Shown here one piece after another: positions 25,193-32,785 of a stretch of 64,000 nucleotides of DNA. Location: NCBI RefSeq assembly GCF_003160695.1, contig NZ_QGDD01000005.1, positions 248,001 through 312,000 on the forward strand, given 5' to 3'. The translations under genes and the position numbers were made by a program. Positions within the stretch are counted from its first letter, which is position 1, and each line of letters starts with the position of its first letter. The DNA comes from Nocardioides silvaticus. GTDB taxonomy: Bacteria > Actinomycetota > Actinomycetes > Propionibacteriales > Nocardioidaceae. The notes beneath the pieces were generated by a model that ran no database searches, had not been told where the DNA came from, and saw only the letters and a program-made list of their open reading frames with translations.

Positions 25193-26623
25193 ATGAGCAC
25201 CCTCCTCGTCAAGGGCGGCACCGTCGTCAGCTCGACCGGCCGCACCGTGGCCGACGTCCTCGTCGACGGCGAGCAGGTCGTCGCCGTGCTGGCGCCCGGC
25301 AGCGACATCGCAGCGAGTGTCACCGCGGACAAGGTCGTCGACGCCACCGGCAAGTACGTCATCCCGGGCGGCATCGACGCCCACACCCACATGCAGCTGC
25401 CGTTCGGCGGCACCGAGGCGAGCGACACGTTCGAGACCGGCACCATCGCCGCGGCGTGGGGCGGCACCACGTCGATCATCGACTTCGCCGTGCAGAAGTA
25501 CGGCGAGCGCGTCGAGGACGGGCTGTCCGCCTGGCACGAGAAGGCCCGCGGCAACTGCGCGGTCGACTACGGCTTCCACCAGATCATCGGCGGCGTCGAC
25601 GAGCAGTCGTTGAAGGCGATGGAGACGCTGATCGACGAGGGCATCACGTCGTACAAGATGTTCATGGCCTACCCGGGCGTCTTCTACGCCACGGACGACC
25701 AGATCCTCCGGGCCATGCAGAAGGCCCGCGAGCTCGGCCTGATGACGATGATGCACGCCGAGAACGGCCCGGCCATCGACGTCCTCGCCGAGCAGCTCTA
25801 CAACGCCGGCAAGACGACGCCGTACTTCCACGGCATCGCGCGCGCCTGGCAGATGGAGGAGGAGGCCACCCATCGGGCGATCATGCTGGCCAACCTCACC
25901 GAGGCGCCGCTCTACGTCGTGCATGTGAGCGCCAAGCAGGCGGTCGAGCAGCTCGCCACGGCACGCGACAAGGGCCAGAACGTCTTCGGCGAGACCTGCC
26001 CGCAGTACCTCTACCTCTCGCTCGAGGAGCAGCTCGGCGCCACCGGCGACCCGACCTGGGGCGAGTTCGAGGGCGCGAAGTGGGTCTGCTCGACGCCGCT
26101 GCGGTCGCGGGCCGAGGGCCACCAGGACGCGATGTGGCAGGCGCTGCGCACCAACGACCTGCAGATGGTGTCGACCGACCACTGCCCCTTCTGCATGAAG
26201 GACCAGAAGGAGCTCGGTCGCGGCGACTTCCGCGCCATCCCCAACGGCATCGGGTCGATCGAGCACCGGATGGACCTGCTCTACCAGGGCGTGGTCACCG
26301 GCGAGATCACGCTCGAGCGCTGGGTCGAGCTGACCTCGACGACGCCGGCGCGGATGTTCGGACTCTACGGCCGGAAGGGCGTCATCCAGCCCGGCGCCGA
26401 CGCCGACATCGTGGTCTACGACCCGAAGGGGCACACCTCGATCGGCGTGGACAAGACCCACCACATGAACATGGACCACTCCGCCTGGGAGGGCTACGAG
26501 ATCGACGGTCACGTCGACGTCGTCATCAGCCGCGGGTCCGTGCTGGTCTCGGACGGTGAGTTCCACGGGCGTGCCGGCCACGGGCAGTACCTCAAGCGCG
26601 GCCTGACCCAGTACCTGACCTGA
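25193..26623 (+). CDS. Dihydropyrimidinase / D-hydantoinase
   Basis: A 476-residue cyclic amidohydrolase with a binuclear metal site. Metal ligands are His64 and His66 (DAHTHMQ), carbamylated Lys155 (TSYKMFMAY), His188 (MMHAENG), His244 (VVHVSAKQA) and Asp329 (STDHCPF). It opens dihydrouracil or dihydrothymine to the N-carbamoyl beta-amino acid; 5-substituted hydantoins are alternative substrates. It starts 9 bp after the nitrilase stop with GAGGAG upstream. Neighbours encode the next steps (nitrilase, aminotransferase, semialdehyde dehydrogenase), making the pyrimidine assignment stronger than the hydantoin one. Confidence 0.94.
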   Translation: MSTLLVKGGTVVSSTGRTVADVLVDGEQVVAVLAPGSDIAASVTADKVVDATGKYVIPGGIDAHTHMQLPFGGTEASDTFETGTIAAAWGGTTSIIDFAVQKYGERVEDGLSAWHEKARGNCAVDYGFHQIIGGVDEQSLKAMETLIDEGITSYKMFMAYPGVFYATDDQILRAMQKARELGLMTMMHAENGPAIDVLAEQLYNAGKTTPYFHGIARAWQMEEEATHRAIMLANLTEAPLYVVHVSAKQAVEQLATARDKGQNVFGETCPQYLYLSLEEQLGATGDPTWGEFEGAKWVCSTPLRSRAEGHQDAMWQALRTNDLQMVSTDHCPFCMKDQKELGRGDFRAIPNGIGSIEHRMDLLYQGVVTGEITLERWVELTSTTPARMFGLYGRKGVIQPGADADIVVYDPKGHTSIGVDKTHHMNMDHSAWEGYEIDGHVDVVISRGSVLVSDGEFHGRAGHGQYLKRGLTQYLT

Positions 26624-26633
26624 GAGGGATCCC

Positions 26634-27656
26634 ATGGACTTCGGAGTTGTCATCCAGACGAACCCGCCTGCCTGGCGCACCGTCGGGCTGGCGAAGCAGG
26701 CGGAGGAGCACGGGTTCGACTACGTGTGGACCTTCGACTCCCACCTGCTCTGGCAGGAGCCGTACGTCATCTACAGCCAGATCCTCGCCGAGACCCGGCG
26801 GGTCGTCGTCGGGCCGATGGTGACCAACCCGGCGACTCGCGACTGGACGGTGACGGCGTCGGTCTTCGCGACGCTCAACGAGATGTACGGCAACCGCACG
26901 GTGGTCGGCATCGGCCGCGGCGACTCCGCGGTCCGGACGCTCAACGGCAAGCCGACCACGCTCAAGGAGGTCCGCGACGCCACCCACGTGATCCGCGAGC
27001 TCGGCAACTGCCGTCCGGTCGAGCACAACGGGTCGACACTCCAGTTCCCCTGGGCGCGCAGCTCGCAGCTCGAGGTGTGGATCGCGGCCTACGGTCCGTT
27101 GGCGCTGAAGACCGCCGGCGAGGCCGGCGACGGGTTCATCCTGCAGCTCGCCGACGTCGACGTCGCGAAGTGGATGATCACCCAGGTCCGCAAGGCGGCC
27201 GCGGACGCCGGCCGCGACCCCGACGCGCTCACGTTCTGCGTCGCGGCGCCGGCGTACGTCGGCAGCGAGGACCAGATCGACCACATGCGGGCGCAGACCC
27301 GCTGGTTCGGCGGGATGGTCGGCAACCACATCGCCGACATCGTCTCCAAGTACGGCGAGGACGCCGACTTCCCGACGGTGCTGGTCGACTACATCAAGGG
27401 CCGCACCGGCTACGACTACAACACCCACGGCAAGGCCGACAACGACCACGTCGACTTCGTGCCGGACGAGATCGTCGACCGGTTCTGCATCCTCGGCACC
27501 CCCGAGCAGCACATCGCCAAGCTCGAGGAGCTCAAGGCGATCGGCGTCGACCAGTTCTCCGTCTACCTCCAGCACGACAACAAGGAGGAGACGATGCGCG
27601 TCTACGGCGAGTCGATCATGCCCCACCTCCGCGACCACATCACCGCGAAGGCGTGA
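26634..27656 (+). CDS. LLM-class (F420-type) flavin-dependent oxidoreductase
   Basis: A 340-residue luciferase-like TIM-barrel protein of the F420-dependent subgroup (TIGR03842-like by overall pattern: starts MDFGVVIQTNPPAWRTVGLA; GIGRGDSAVRTLNG; WIAAYGPLALKTAGEAGDGF). Cofactor class is inferred from family, not seen directly. It lies third in the operon, 10 bp after the dihydropyrimidinase gene. No dihydropyrimidine dehydrogenase gene is present in the window, so this enzyme might reduce the 5,6 double bond of uracil or thymine with F420H2, or attack a related ring. RutA is also LLM-class, but RutA feeds a different, ring-cleaving pathway that does not need a dihydropyrimidinase. The function is therefore open. 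Confidence 0.85.
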   Translation: MDFGVVIQTNPPAWRTVGLAKQAEEHGFDYVWTFDSHLLWQEPYVIYSQILAETRRVVVGPMVTNPATRDWTVTASVFATLNEMYGNRTVVGIGRGDSAVRTLNGKPTTLKEVRDATHVIRELGNCRPVEHNGSTLQFPWARSSQLEVWIAAYGPLALKTAGEAGDGFILQLADVDVAKWMITQVRKAAADAGRDPDALTFCVAAPAYVGSEDQIDHMRAQTRWFGGMVGNHIADIVSKYGEDADFPTVLVDYIKGRTGYDYNTHGKADNDHVDFVPDEIVDRFCILGTPEQHIAKLEELKAIGVDQFSVYLQHDNKEETMRVYGESIMPHLRDHITAKA

Positions 27657-27660
27657 CCCC

Positions 27661-28545
27661 TTGGCGCAGATCTGGAACCGCTTCCGTGCGGTGATCCTCG
27701 GTGTCCTCGGCGTGGCCGCCGTGGTCGTGACCTGGGACCTCTACAAGGCCCTGGGACCCGAGGAGGGCGTGCTCGTCGGCGACACGCGGGTGCTGCCGCG
27801 CACGACCGACCTCGCGATGCCGCACTCGTGGGAGATGCTGCAGCGGTTCGGCGACCCGGTCACCGGCCTCCCGGGTGCCCCCGACGCGTTCGACGCGGTC
27901 TTCGACGCCAGCATGTTCTCCCTCGGCCTGGCCGCGCGCGGGTGGGTGATCGGCGTCGTGGTCGGCCTGGTGCTCGCGCTGGTGATGAGCCGGCTGCGGA
28001 TCGTCGAGTCCGCGCTGCTGCCGTGGGTGATCCTCAGCCAGACCGTGCCGCTGATCGCGATCGCGCCGCTGGTCCGCCGCTGGGGCTCGGAGATCACGAT
28101 CTTCGGCCACGTGTGGAGCAGCGAGGACTCCGTCGCGGTGATCGCGGCGTACCTCGCCTTCTTCCCGGTCGCCGTCGGTGCGCTGCGCGGGCTCAAGTCG
28201 CCCGATGCGACCCACCTCGACCTGATGCGGGCCTACGGCGTCGGCTGGTGGCGCTCGCTGGTCACCCTCCGGCTGCCGTCGTCGGTGCCCTACCTCCTGC
28301 CGGCCCTCCGGCTCGCGGCCGCCAGCGCCGTCATCGGCGCCGTCGTCGCGGAGGTGTCCATCGGGCTCAAGGGCGGGCTCGGTCGGATGGTCATCGACTA
28401 CGCCGTCGCCGCCTCCGGCGACCCGGCCAAGCCCTGGGCCCCGATCTTCGGCGCGGTCGCCATCGGCCTGGTCTCCGCCGGTGCCATCGGCCTGCTCGGC
28501 CTCGTCCTCCGCCCGTTCCGACTGACAGGAGCCAGCAATGGCTGA
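27661..28545 (+). CDS. ABC transporter permease (nitrate/sulfonate/taurine type), first
   Basis: A 294-residue membrane subunit with about six helices and the cytoplasmic EAA-like loop (LMRAYGVGWWRSLVTLRLP) that contacts the ATPase. It starts with TTG 4 bp after the LLM gene stop and ends overlapping the ATPase gene by 8 bp. It pairs with the second permease (29356) as a heterodimer, which is less common in this transporter class, where one permease often forms a homodimer. Substrate is inferred from context as a pyrimidine, dihydropyrimidine or hydantoin. Confidence 0.88.
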   Translation: MAQIWNRFRAVILGVLGVAAVVVTWDLYKALGPEEGVLVGDTRVLPRTTDLAMPHSWEMLQRFGDPVTGLPGAPDAFDAVFDASMFSLGLAARGWVIGVVVGLVLALVMSRLRIVESALLPWVILSQTVPLIAIAPLVRRWGSEITIFGHVWSSEDSVAVIAAYLAFFPVAVGALRGLKSPDATHLDLMRAYGVGWWRSLVTLRLPSSVPYLLPALRLAAASAVIGAVVAEVSIGLKGGLGRMVIDYAVAASGDPAKPWAPIFGAVAIGLVSAGAIGLLGLVLRPFRLTGASNG

Positions 28546-29359
28546 CCCCGCCATCTCGGTGACCGGCGTCGACCGGATCTTCGGCAAGAGCCGCAAGCAG
28601 GTGGTCGCGCTGAAGGACGTCGACCTCACGGTCGCGGCCGGCGAGTTCGTGTCGCTGATCGGGCCCAGCGGCTGCGGCAAGAGCACGCTGCTGCGCCTGG
28701 TCGCCGACCTCGACACCCCGACGACGGGGGACATCCGGGTCTTCGGCAAGGTCGCCCGCCAGGCGCGGCTCGACCAGGACTACGGCATCGCCTTCCAGCA
28801 GGCGGGCCTGCTGCCGTGGCGCACCGTCGCCGGCAACATCGAGCTGCCGCTCAAGCTGCACGGCGCCGACGCCGCCGTACGGAAGAACCGGGTCGCCGAG
28901 CTGATCGAGCTGGTCGGTCTCACCGACTTCGCCAAGAGCCACCCCGACCAGCTGTCGGGCGGCATGCAGCAACGGGTCGCCATCGCCCGGGCGCTCGCGG
29001 AGAGCCCCAAGCTGCTGCTGATGGACGAGCCGTTCGGCGCCCTCGACGAGATCACCCGCGAGCGGATGCAGAACGAGCTGGTCAAGATCTGCGCCGAGAC
29101 CGGCGCGGCGGTGCTGTTCGTGACCCACTCGATCCCGGAGGCGGTGTTCCTCTCCGACCGGGTCGTCGTCATGTCGCCGCGGCCGGGCCGGATCACCGGC
29201 ATCGTCGACGTCCGCGCCGATGGCCTGGCCGGCGCGCACGACCGCACCGAGCGCGCCCGCGACGAGGAGGGGTTCTTCCACGCGGTGGCCGAGGTCCGCA
29301 GCCTGCTGCATGGGACCCCCGAGACCGCCACTGCCGCGCGCGGGGTGGACAACCGATGA
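28538..29359 (+). CDS. ABC transporter ATP-binding protein
   Basis: A 273-residue SsuB/TauB/ThiZ-like ATPase. Walker A is GPSGCGKST, the Q loop is in AFQQAGLLPW, the signature is LSGGMQQR, Walker B is LLLMDEPFGALDE and the switch His is in THSIPEA. All catalytic residues are present. The start overlaps the first permease gene and the stop overlaps the second (ATGA), so the three are translated together. It powers uptake through the two permeases using the lipoprotein at 30222. Confidence 0.95.
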   Translation: MADPAISVTGVDRIFGKSRKQVVALKDVDLTVAAGEFVSLIGPSGCGKSTLLRLVADLDTPTTGDIRVFGKVARQARLDQDYGIAFQQAGLLPWRTVAGNIELPLKLHGADAAVRKNRVAELIELVGLTDFAKSHPDQLSGGMQQRVAIARALAESPKLLLMDEPFGALDEITRERMQNELVKICAETGAAVLFVTHSIPEAVFLSDRVVVMSPRPGRITGIVDVRADGLAGAHDRTERARDEEGFFHAVAEVRSLLHGTPETATAARGVDNR

Positions 29360-30177
29360 CGACCGCCGTCGACCCCGTCGCCGCCGGGCGCGTCACCCGG
29401 CCACGGCTCCCGATCACCGACGTCCGGTGGAGCACCGTGGTCGCGCCGCTCGCCCTGGGGGCGCTGGTGATCGTCGGTTGGGAGCTGCTGGTGAACGCCG
29501 CGGACATCAAGCCGTTCGTCCTCCCGGCGCCGAGCGCGATCTGGGAGCAGATCACCGGCAACACCGCCAACATCGTCGACGGCTCTGTCGTCACCGGCCG
29601 CAACGCGCTCATCGGGATGCTCGGTGGCGCGGTGGTCGGCGTGATCGGCGCGGCGCTCGCCGGGTCGTTCCGGTTGATCGACCAGATGGCGGCCCCGGTC
29701 GTCGCCGCGCTCGCGGTGATCCCGATCGTCGCACTGGCGCCGGTCCTCTACTCGATGTTCGGCGCGGCCGTGAACACCGGCCGGATCATCGTGGCCGGCA
29801 TCTCGGTGGCGGTCCCGGTCTACCTCAACACCCTGCGCGGCATCCGCCAGGTCCGGGCCGTGCACCGCGACCTGATGACGGCGTACGCCGCCGGCCCGCT
29901 GCAGGTGATCCGGGCGGTGACGCTGCCCACCGCCACGCCGTACGTCTTCACCGGCCTGCGGGTCGCCTCCTCGCTCGCGGTCATCGCCGCGCTGATCGCG
30001 GAGTACTTCGGCGGCCCGATCGGCGGTCTCGGGAAGTCGATCACCTCCTCGGCCGCCAGCAGCAACTACCCCCTCGCGTGGGCCTACGTCTCGGGAGCGA
30101 TCGTCCTCGGCCTGCTGTTCTACGTGGTCACCCTGCTCGTCGAGCTGTGGTTCTCACGCCATCACAAACCCGCCTGA
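29356..30177 (+). CDS. ABC transporter permease, second
   Basis: A 273-residue membrane subunit of the same class as the first permease but divergent in sequence, with about six helices and the EAA-like loop LMTAYAAGPLQVIRAVTLP. The start overlaps the ATPase stop (ATGA). A 44-bp gap with a strong ribosome binding site separates it from the substrate-binding protein gene. Its presence makes this a four-component importer with two different permeases. Confidence 0.9.
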   Translation: MTTAVDPVAAGRVTRPRLPITDVRWSTVVAPLALGALVIVGWELLVNAADIKPFVLPAPSAIWEQITGNTANIVDGSVVTGRNALIGMLGGAVVGVIGAALAGSFRLIDQMAAPVVAALAVIPIVALAPVLYSMFGAAVNTGRIIVAGISVAVPVYLNTLRGIRQVRAVHRDLMTAYAAGPLQVIRAVTLPTATPYVFTGLRVASSLAVIAALIAEYFGGPIGGLGKSITSSAASSNYPLAWAYVSGAIVLGLLFYVVTLLVELWFSRHHKPA

Positions 30178-30221
30178 CCCGGTCCCGAGCCACGACCTTG
30201 CACAGAAAACAGGAGAAGCAC

Positions 30222-31406
30222 ATGTTGAGATCGCTGAAGCTGGGCGCCGCCGCCATGGTGGTCGCCGCGTTCCTGACCGCCTGCGGTGACGACGACGACG
30301 GCGGGTCCGAGTCGAACGTCGACGTGCAGCAGAGCGAGGACTGTGCGACCCGCACCCAGGAGGCCCGGGACGCGGGTGAGCTCGAGGAGGTCTCGCTCCA
30401 GCTCCAGTGGGTGTCGCAGGCGCAGTTCGCCGGCTACTACGCCGCGGTCGCCGAGTGCTACTACGTCGACGAGGGCCTCGACGTGAACATCGTCGAGGGT
30501 GGCGTCGACATCGTGCCGCAGGACGTGCTCGCCTCCGGCGACGTCGACTACGCGATCTCGTGGGTGCCGAAGGTGCTCGGTTCGATCGAGCAGGGCGCCG
30601 GGATCACCAACGTCGCGCAGATCTTCGAGCGCAGCGCGACGACCCAGATCTCCTTCAAGGACAAGGACATCGCCGGTCCCGAGGACCTGAAGGGCAAGAA
30701 CGTCGGCAGCTGGGGCTTCGGCAACGAGTGGGAGCTCTTCGCCGGCATGCAGTCGGCCGACGTGCAGCTCGAGGACATCAACCTGGTGCAGCAGGCGTTC
30801 GACATGAACGCGTTCCTCGCCGGCGACATCGATGCCGCGCAGGCGATGACCTACAACGAGTACGCCCAGGTCCTCGAGACCGTGAACCCGGAGACCGGCG
30901 AGCTCTACACGCCCGAGGACCTCAACGTCATCAACTGGAACGACGTCGGCACCGCGATGCTGCAGGACGCCATCTGGGCGACGACCGAGAAGTTGTCCGA
31001 CCCTGACTACGAGGAGCGGACCGTCAAGTTCATCAAGGCGTCGATCAAGGGCTGGGCCTTCGTCCGCGACAACCCGGAGGAGGCGGCCGACATCGTGGCC
31101 GCGTCCGGCTCGGAGCTCGGCCAGAGCCACCAGCTGTGGATGGCCAACGAGGTCAACAAGCTGATCTGGCCCTCGACCAACGGCGTCGGCTACATCGACG
31201 AGGAGGCGTGGGCGCAGACCGTCGACATCGCGCTCAACACCAAGAACGAGACCGGCGCCACCATCATCTCCAAGGAGCCGCCGTCGTCCGCCTACACCAA
31301 CGAGTACGTCGAGCAGGCGCTGGCCGAGCTCGAGGAGGAGGGAGAGGACACGATCGGTGCGGACTACGAGCCGATCGAGGTCACCCTTCAGGAAGGTGGC
31401 AAGTGA
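30222..31406 (+). CDS. NMT1/THI5-like ABC transporter substrate-binding lipoprotein
   Basis: A 394-residue periplasmic-side binding protein anchored by lipobox LTAC (Cys21). An acidic linker is followed by a two-lobe binding domain of the NMT1/THI5/SsuA type (SLQLQWVSQAQFAGYYAAVA; IVEGGVDIVPQDVLASGDVD). Relatives bind pyrimidine precursors of thiamine, nitrate or sulfonates; in this operon a pyrimidine-like ligand is the natural inference. AGGAG is 6 bp before ATG 30222. The gene overlaps the aminotransferase gene by 4 bp (GTGA). No other transporter occurs in the operon, so this is probably its import system. Confidence 0.92.
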   Translation: MLRSLKLGAAAMVVAAFLTACGDDDDGGSESNVDVQQSEDCATRTQEARDAGELEEVSLQLQWVSQAQFAGYYAAVAECYYVDEGLDVNIVEGGVDIVPQDVLASGDVDYAISWVPKVLGSIEQGAGITNVAQIFERSATTQISFKDKDIAGPEDLKGKNVGSWGFGNEWELFAGMQSADVQLEDINLVQQAFDMNAFLAGDIDAAQAMTYNEYAQVLETVNPETGELYTPEDLNVINWNDVGTAMLQDAIWATTEKLSDPDYEERTVKFIKASIKGWAFVRDNPEEAADIVAASGSELGQSHQLWMANEVNKLIWPSTNGVGYIDEEAWAQTVDIALNTKNETGATIISKEPPSSAYTNEYVEQALAELEEEGEDTIGADYEPIEVTLQEGGK

Positions 31407-32731
31407 CCGAGACCATGACCGACCTCAACGCCCGCACGAGTGAGCTCGACCGGGGACACGTGTTCCACTCGTGGTCGGCGCAGGGAAGCCTCTCCCTGCT
31501 GCCGATCGCGGGTGGGCGCGGCACCGAGGTCTGGGACCACGCCGGCAAGACCTACCTGGACTTCTCCAGCCAGCTGGTCAACGTCAACATCGGCCACCAG
31601 CACCCGGCCGTCGTCCAGGCGATCCAGGAGCAGGCCGCCACCCTCGCGACCATCGGCCCGGCGACCGCGAACCTGACCCGCGGCGTCGCCGCCCAGCGGA
31701 TCGCTGCGCGGGCGCCGGAGGGCTTCGACAAGGTGTTCTTCACCAACGGCGGCGCCGATGCCAACGAGAACGCCATCCGGATGGCGCGGCTGCACACCGG
31801 GCGCGACAAGGTGCTCTCGACGTACCGCTCCTACCACGGCAACACCGGCGGGGCGATCGTCGCGACGGGCGACTGGCGGCGGATGCCCAACGAGTACGCC
31901 CGCGGCCACGTGCACTTCTTCGGGCCCTACCTCTACCGCTCGGAGTTCTGGGCGACGTCGCCGGAGGAGGAGTGCGAGCGCGCGCTGCACCACCTGCGAC
32001 GGGTGATCGAGGCCGAGGGACCCGACACCGTGGCGGCGATCCTGCTCGAGTCGATCCCCGGCACCGCGGGGATCATGATCCCGCCGCCGGGCTACCTGTC
32101 CGGCGTTCGTGAGATCGCCGACCGGTTCGGGATCGTGCTCGTCCTCGACGAGGTGATGGCCGGCTTCGGCCGGGCAGGCGAGTGGTTCGCGTTCGACGCG
32201 CACGACGTGACGCCGGACCTCATCACGTTCGCCAAGGGCGTCAACTCCGGCTACGTTCCGGTCGGCGGAGTCATCATCAACGACGCCATCGCCCGCACGT
32301 TCGACGAGCGGGTGTTCCCCGGCGGGCTCACCTACAGCGGCCACCCGCTGGCGGCGGCGTCGATCGTGGCGTCGATCGACGCGATGGAGAGCGAGGGCAT
32401 CGTCGCGCACGCCAAGGAGATCGGGGCCGACGTGATCGGCCCCGGCCTCGCCGAGCTCGCCGACAAGCACCCGGTCATCGGCGAGGTCCGTGGCACCGGT
32501 GTCTTCTGGGCGCTCGAGCTGGTCGCCGACCGGACGACCCGCGAGCCGCTCTCCGCCGCGCTGATGGGGAAGGCCAAGGCCGAGCTCGTCGGTCGCGGCG
32601 TCCTCCCCTTCACCGCCGACAACCGCATCCATGTCGTGCCCCCCTGCGTCGTGACCGCCGACGAGGTGGCCCAGGCGATGACGGCGTACGACGAAGTCCT
32701 GACCATCCTCGACCGATCGGTGGTCGAGTAG
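31403..32731 (+). CDS. Class III omega-aminotransferase (beta-alanine type)
   Basis: A 442-residue PLP-dependent aminotransferase. The PLP lysine is Lys278 (LITFAKGVNSGYVPVGG) and the pyridine-N Asp is Asp249 in VLVLDEVMAGFGR; FFTNGGADANENAIR binds the phosphate. It would transfer the amino group of beta-alanine or beta-aminoisobutyrate to pyruvate or 2-oxoglutarate, giving malonate semialdehyde or its methyl form, the substrate of the next gene product. The GTG start overlaps the preceding stop and follows GGAAGGTGG. The TAG stop and last codons come from an interspersed repeat (32722-32763), so the natural C-terminus may have been altered by its insertion. Confidence 0.92.
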   Translation: MTETMTDLNARTSELDRGHVFHSWSAQGSLSLLPIAGGRGTEVWDHAGKTYLDFSSQLVNVNIGHQHPAVVQAIQEQAATLATIGPATANLTRGVAAQRIAARAPEGFDKVFFTNGGADANENAIRMARLHTGRDKVLSTYRSYHGNTGGAIVATGDWRRMPNEYARGHVHFFGPYLYRSEFWATSPEEECERALHHLRRVIEAEGPDTVAAILLESIPGTAGIMIPPPGYLSGVREIADRFGIVLVLDEVMAGFGRAGEWFAFDAHDVTPDLITFAKGVNSGYVPVGGVIINDAIARTFDERVFPGGLTYSGHPLAAASIVASIDAMESEGIVAHAKEIGADVIGPGLAELADKHPVIGEVRGTGVFWALELVADRTTREPLSAALMGKAKAELVGRGVLPFTADNRIHVVPPCVVTADEVAQAMTAYDEVLTILDRSVVE

Positions 32732-32763
32732 CGCGAGCCGCTGGGCGAGCGCGTATCGAGACC
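32722..32763 (+). repeat. Interspersed repeat supplying the aminotransferase stop codon
   Basis: GGTCGAGTAGC ... GTATCGAGACC, the shortest complete copy in the window. Its internal TAG (32729-32731) is the stop codon of the upstream gene. It lies between two co-directional operon genes. Confidence 0.75.
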
Positions 32764-32785
32764 CCTGCACCAGGAAGTGAAACCC

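Noticed and set aside
26634-27656. RutA-type uracil monooxygenase.
   Set aside because: RutA is LLM-class but belongs with RutB-F and makes dihydropyrimidinase unnecessary; here the reductive-pathway enzymes are present, so a RutA call is not supported.
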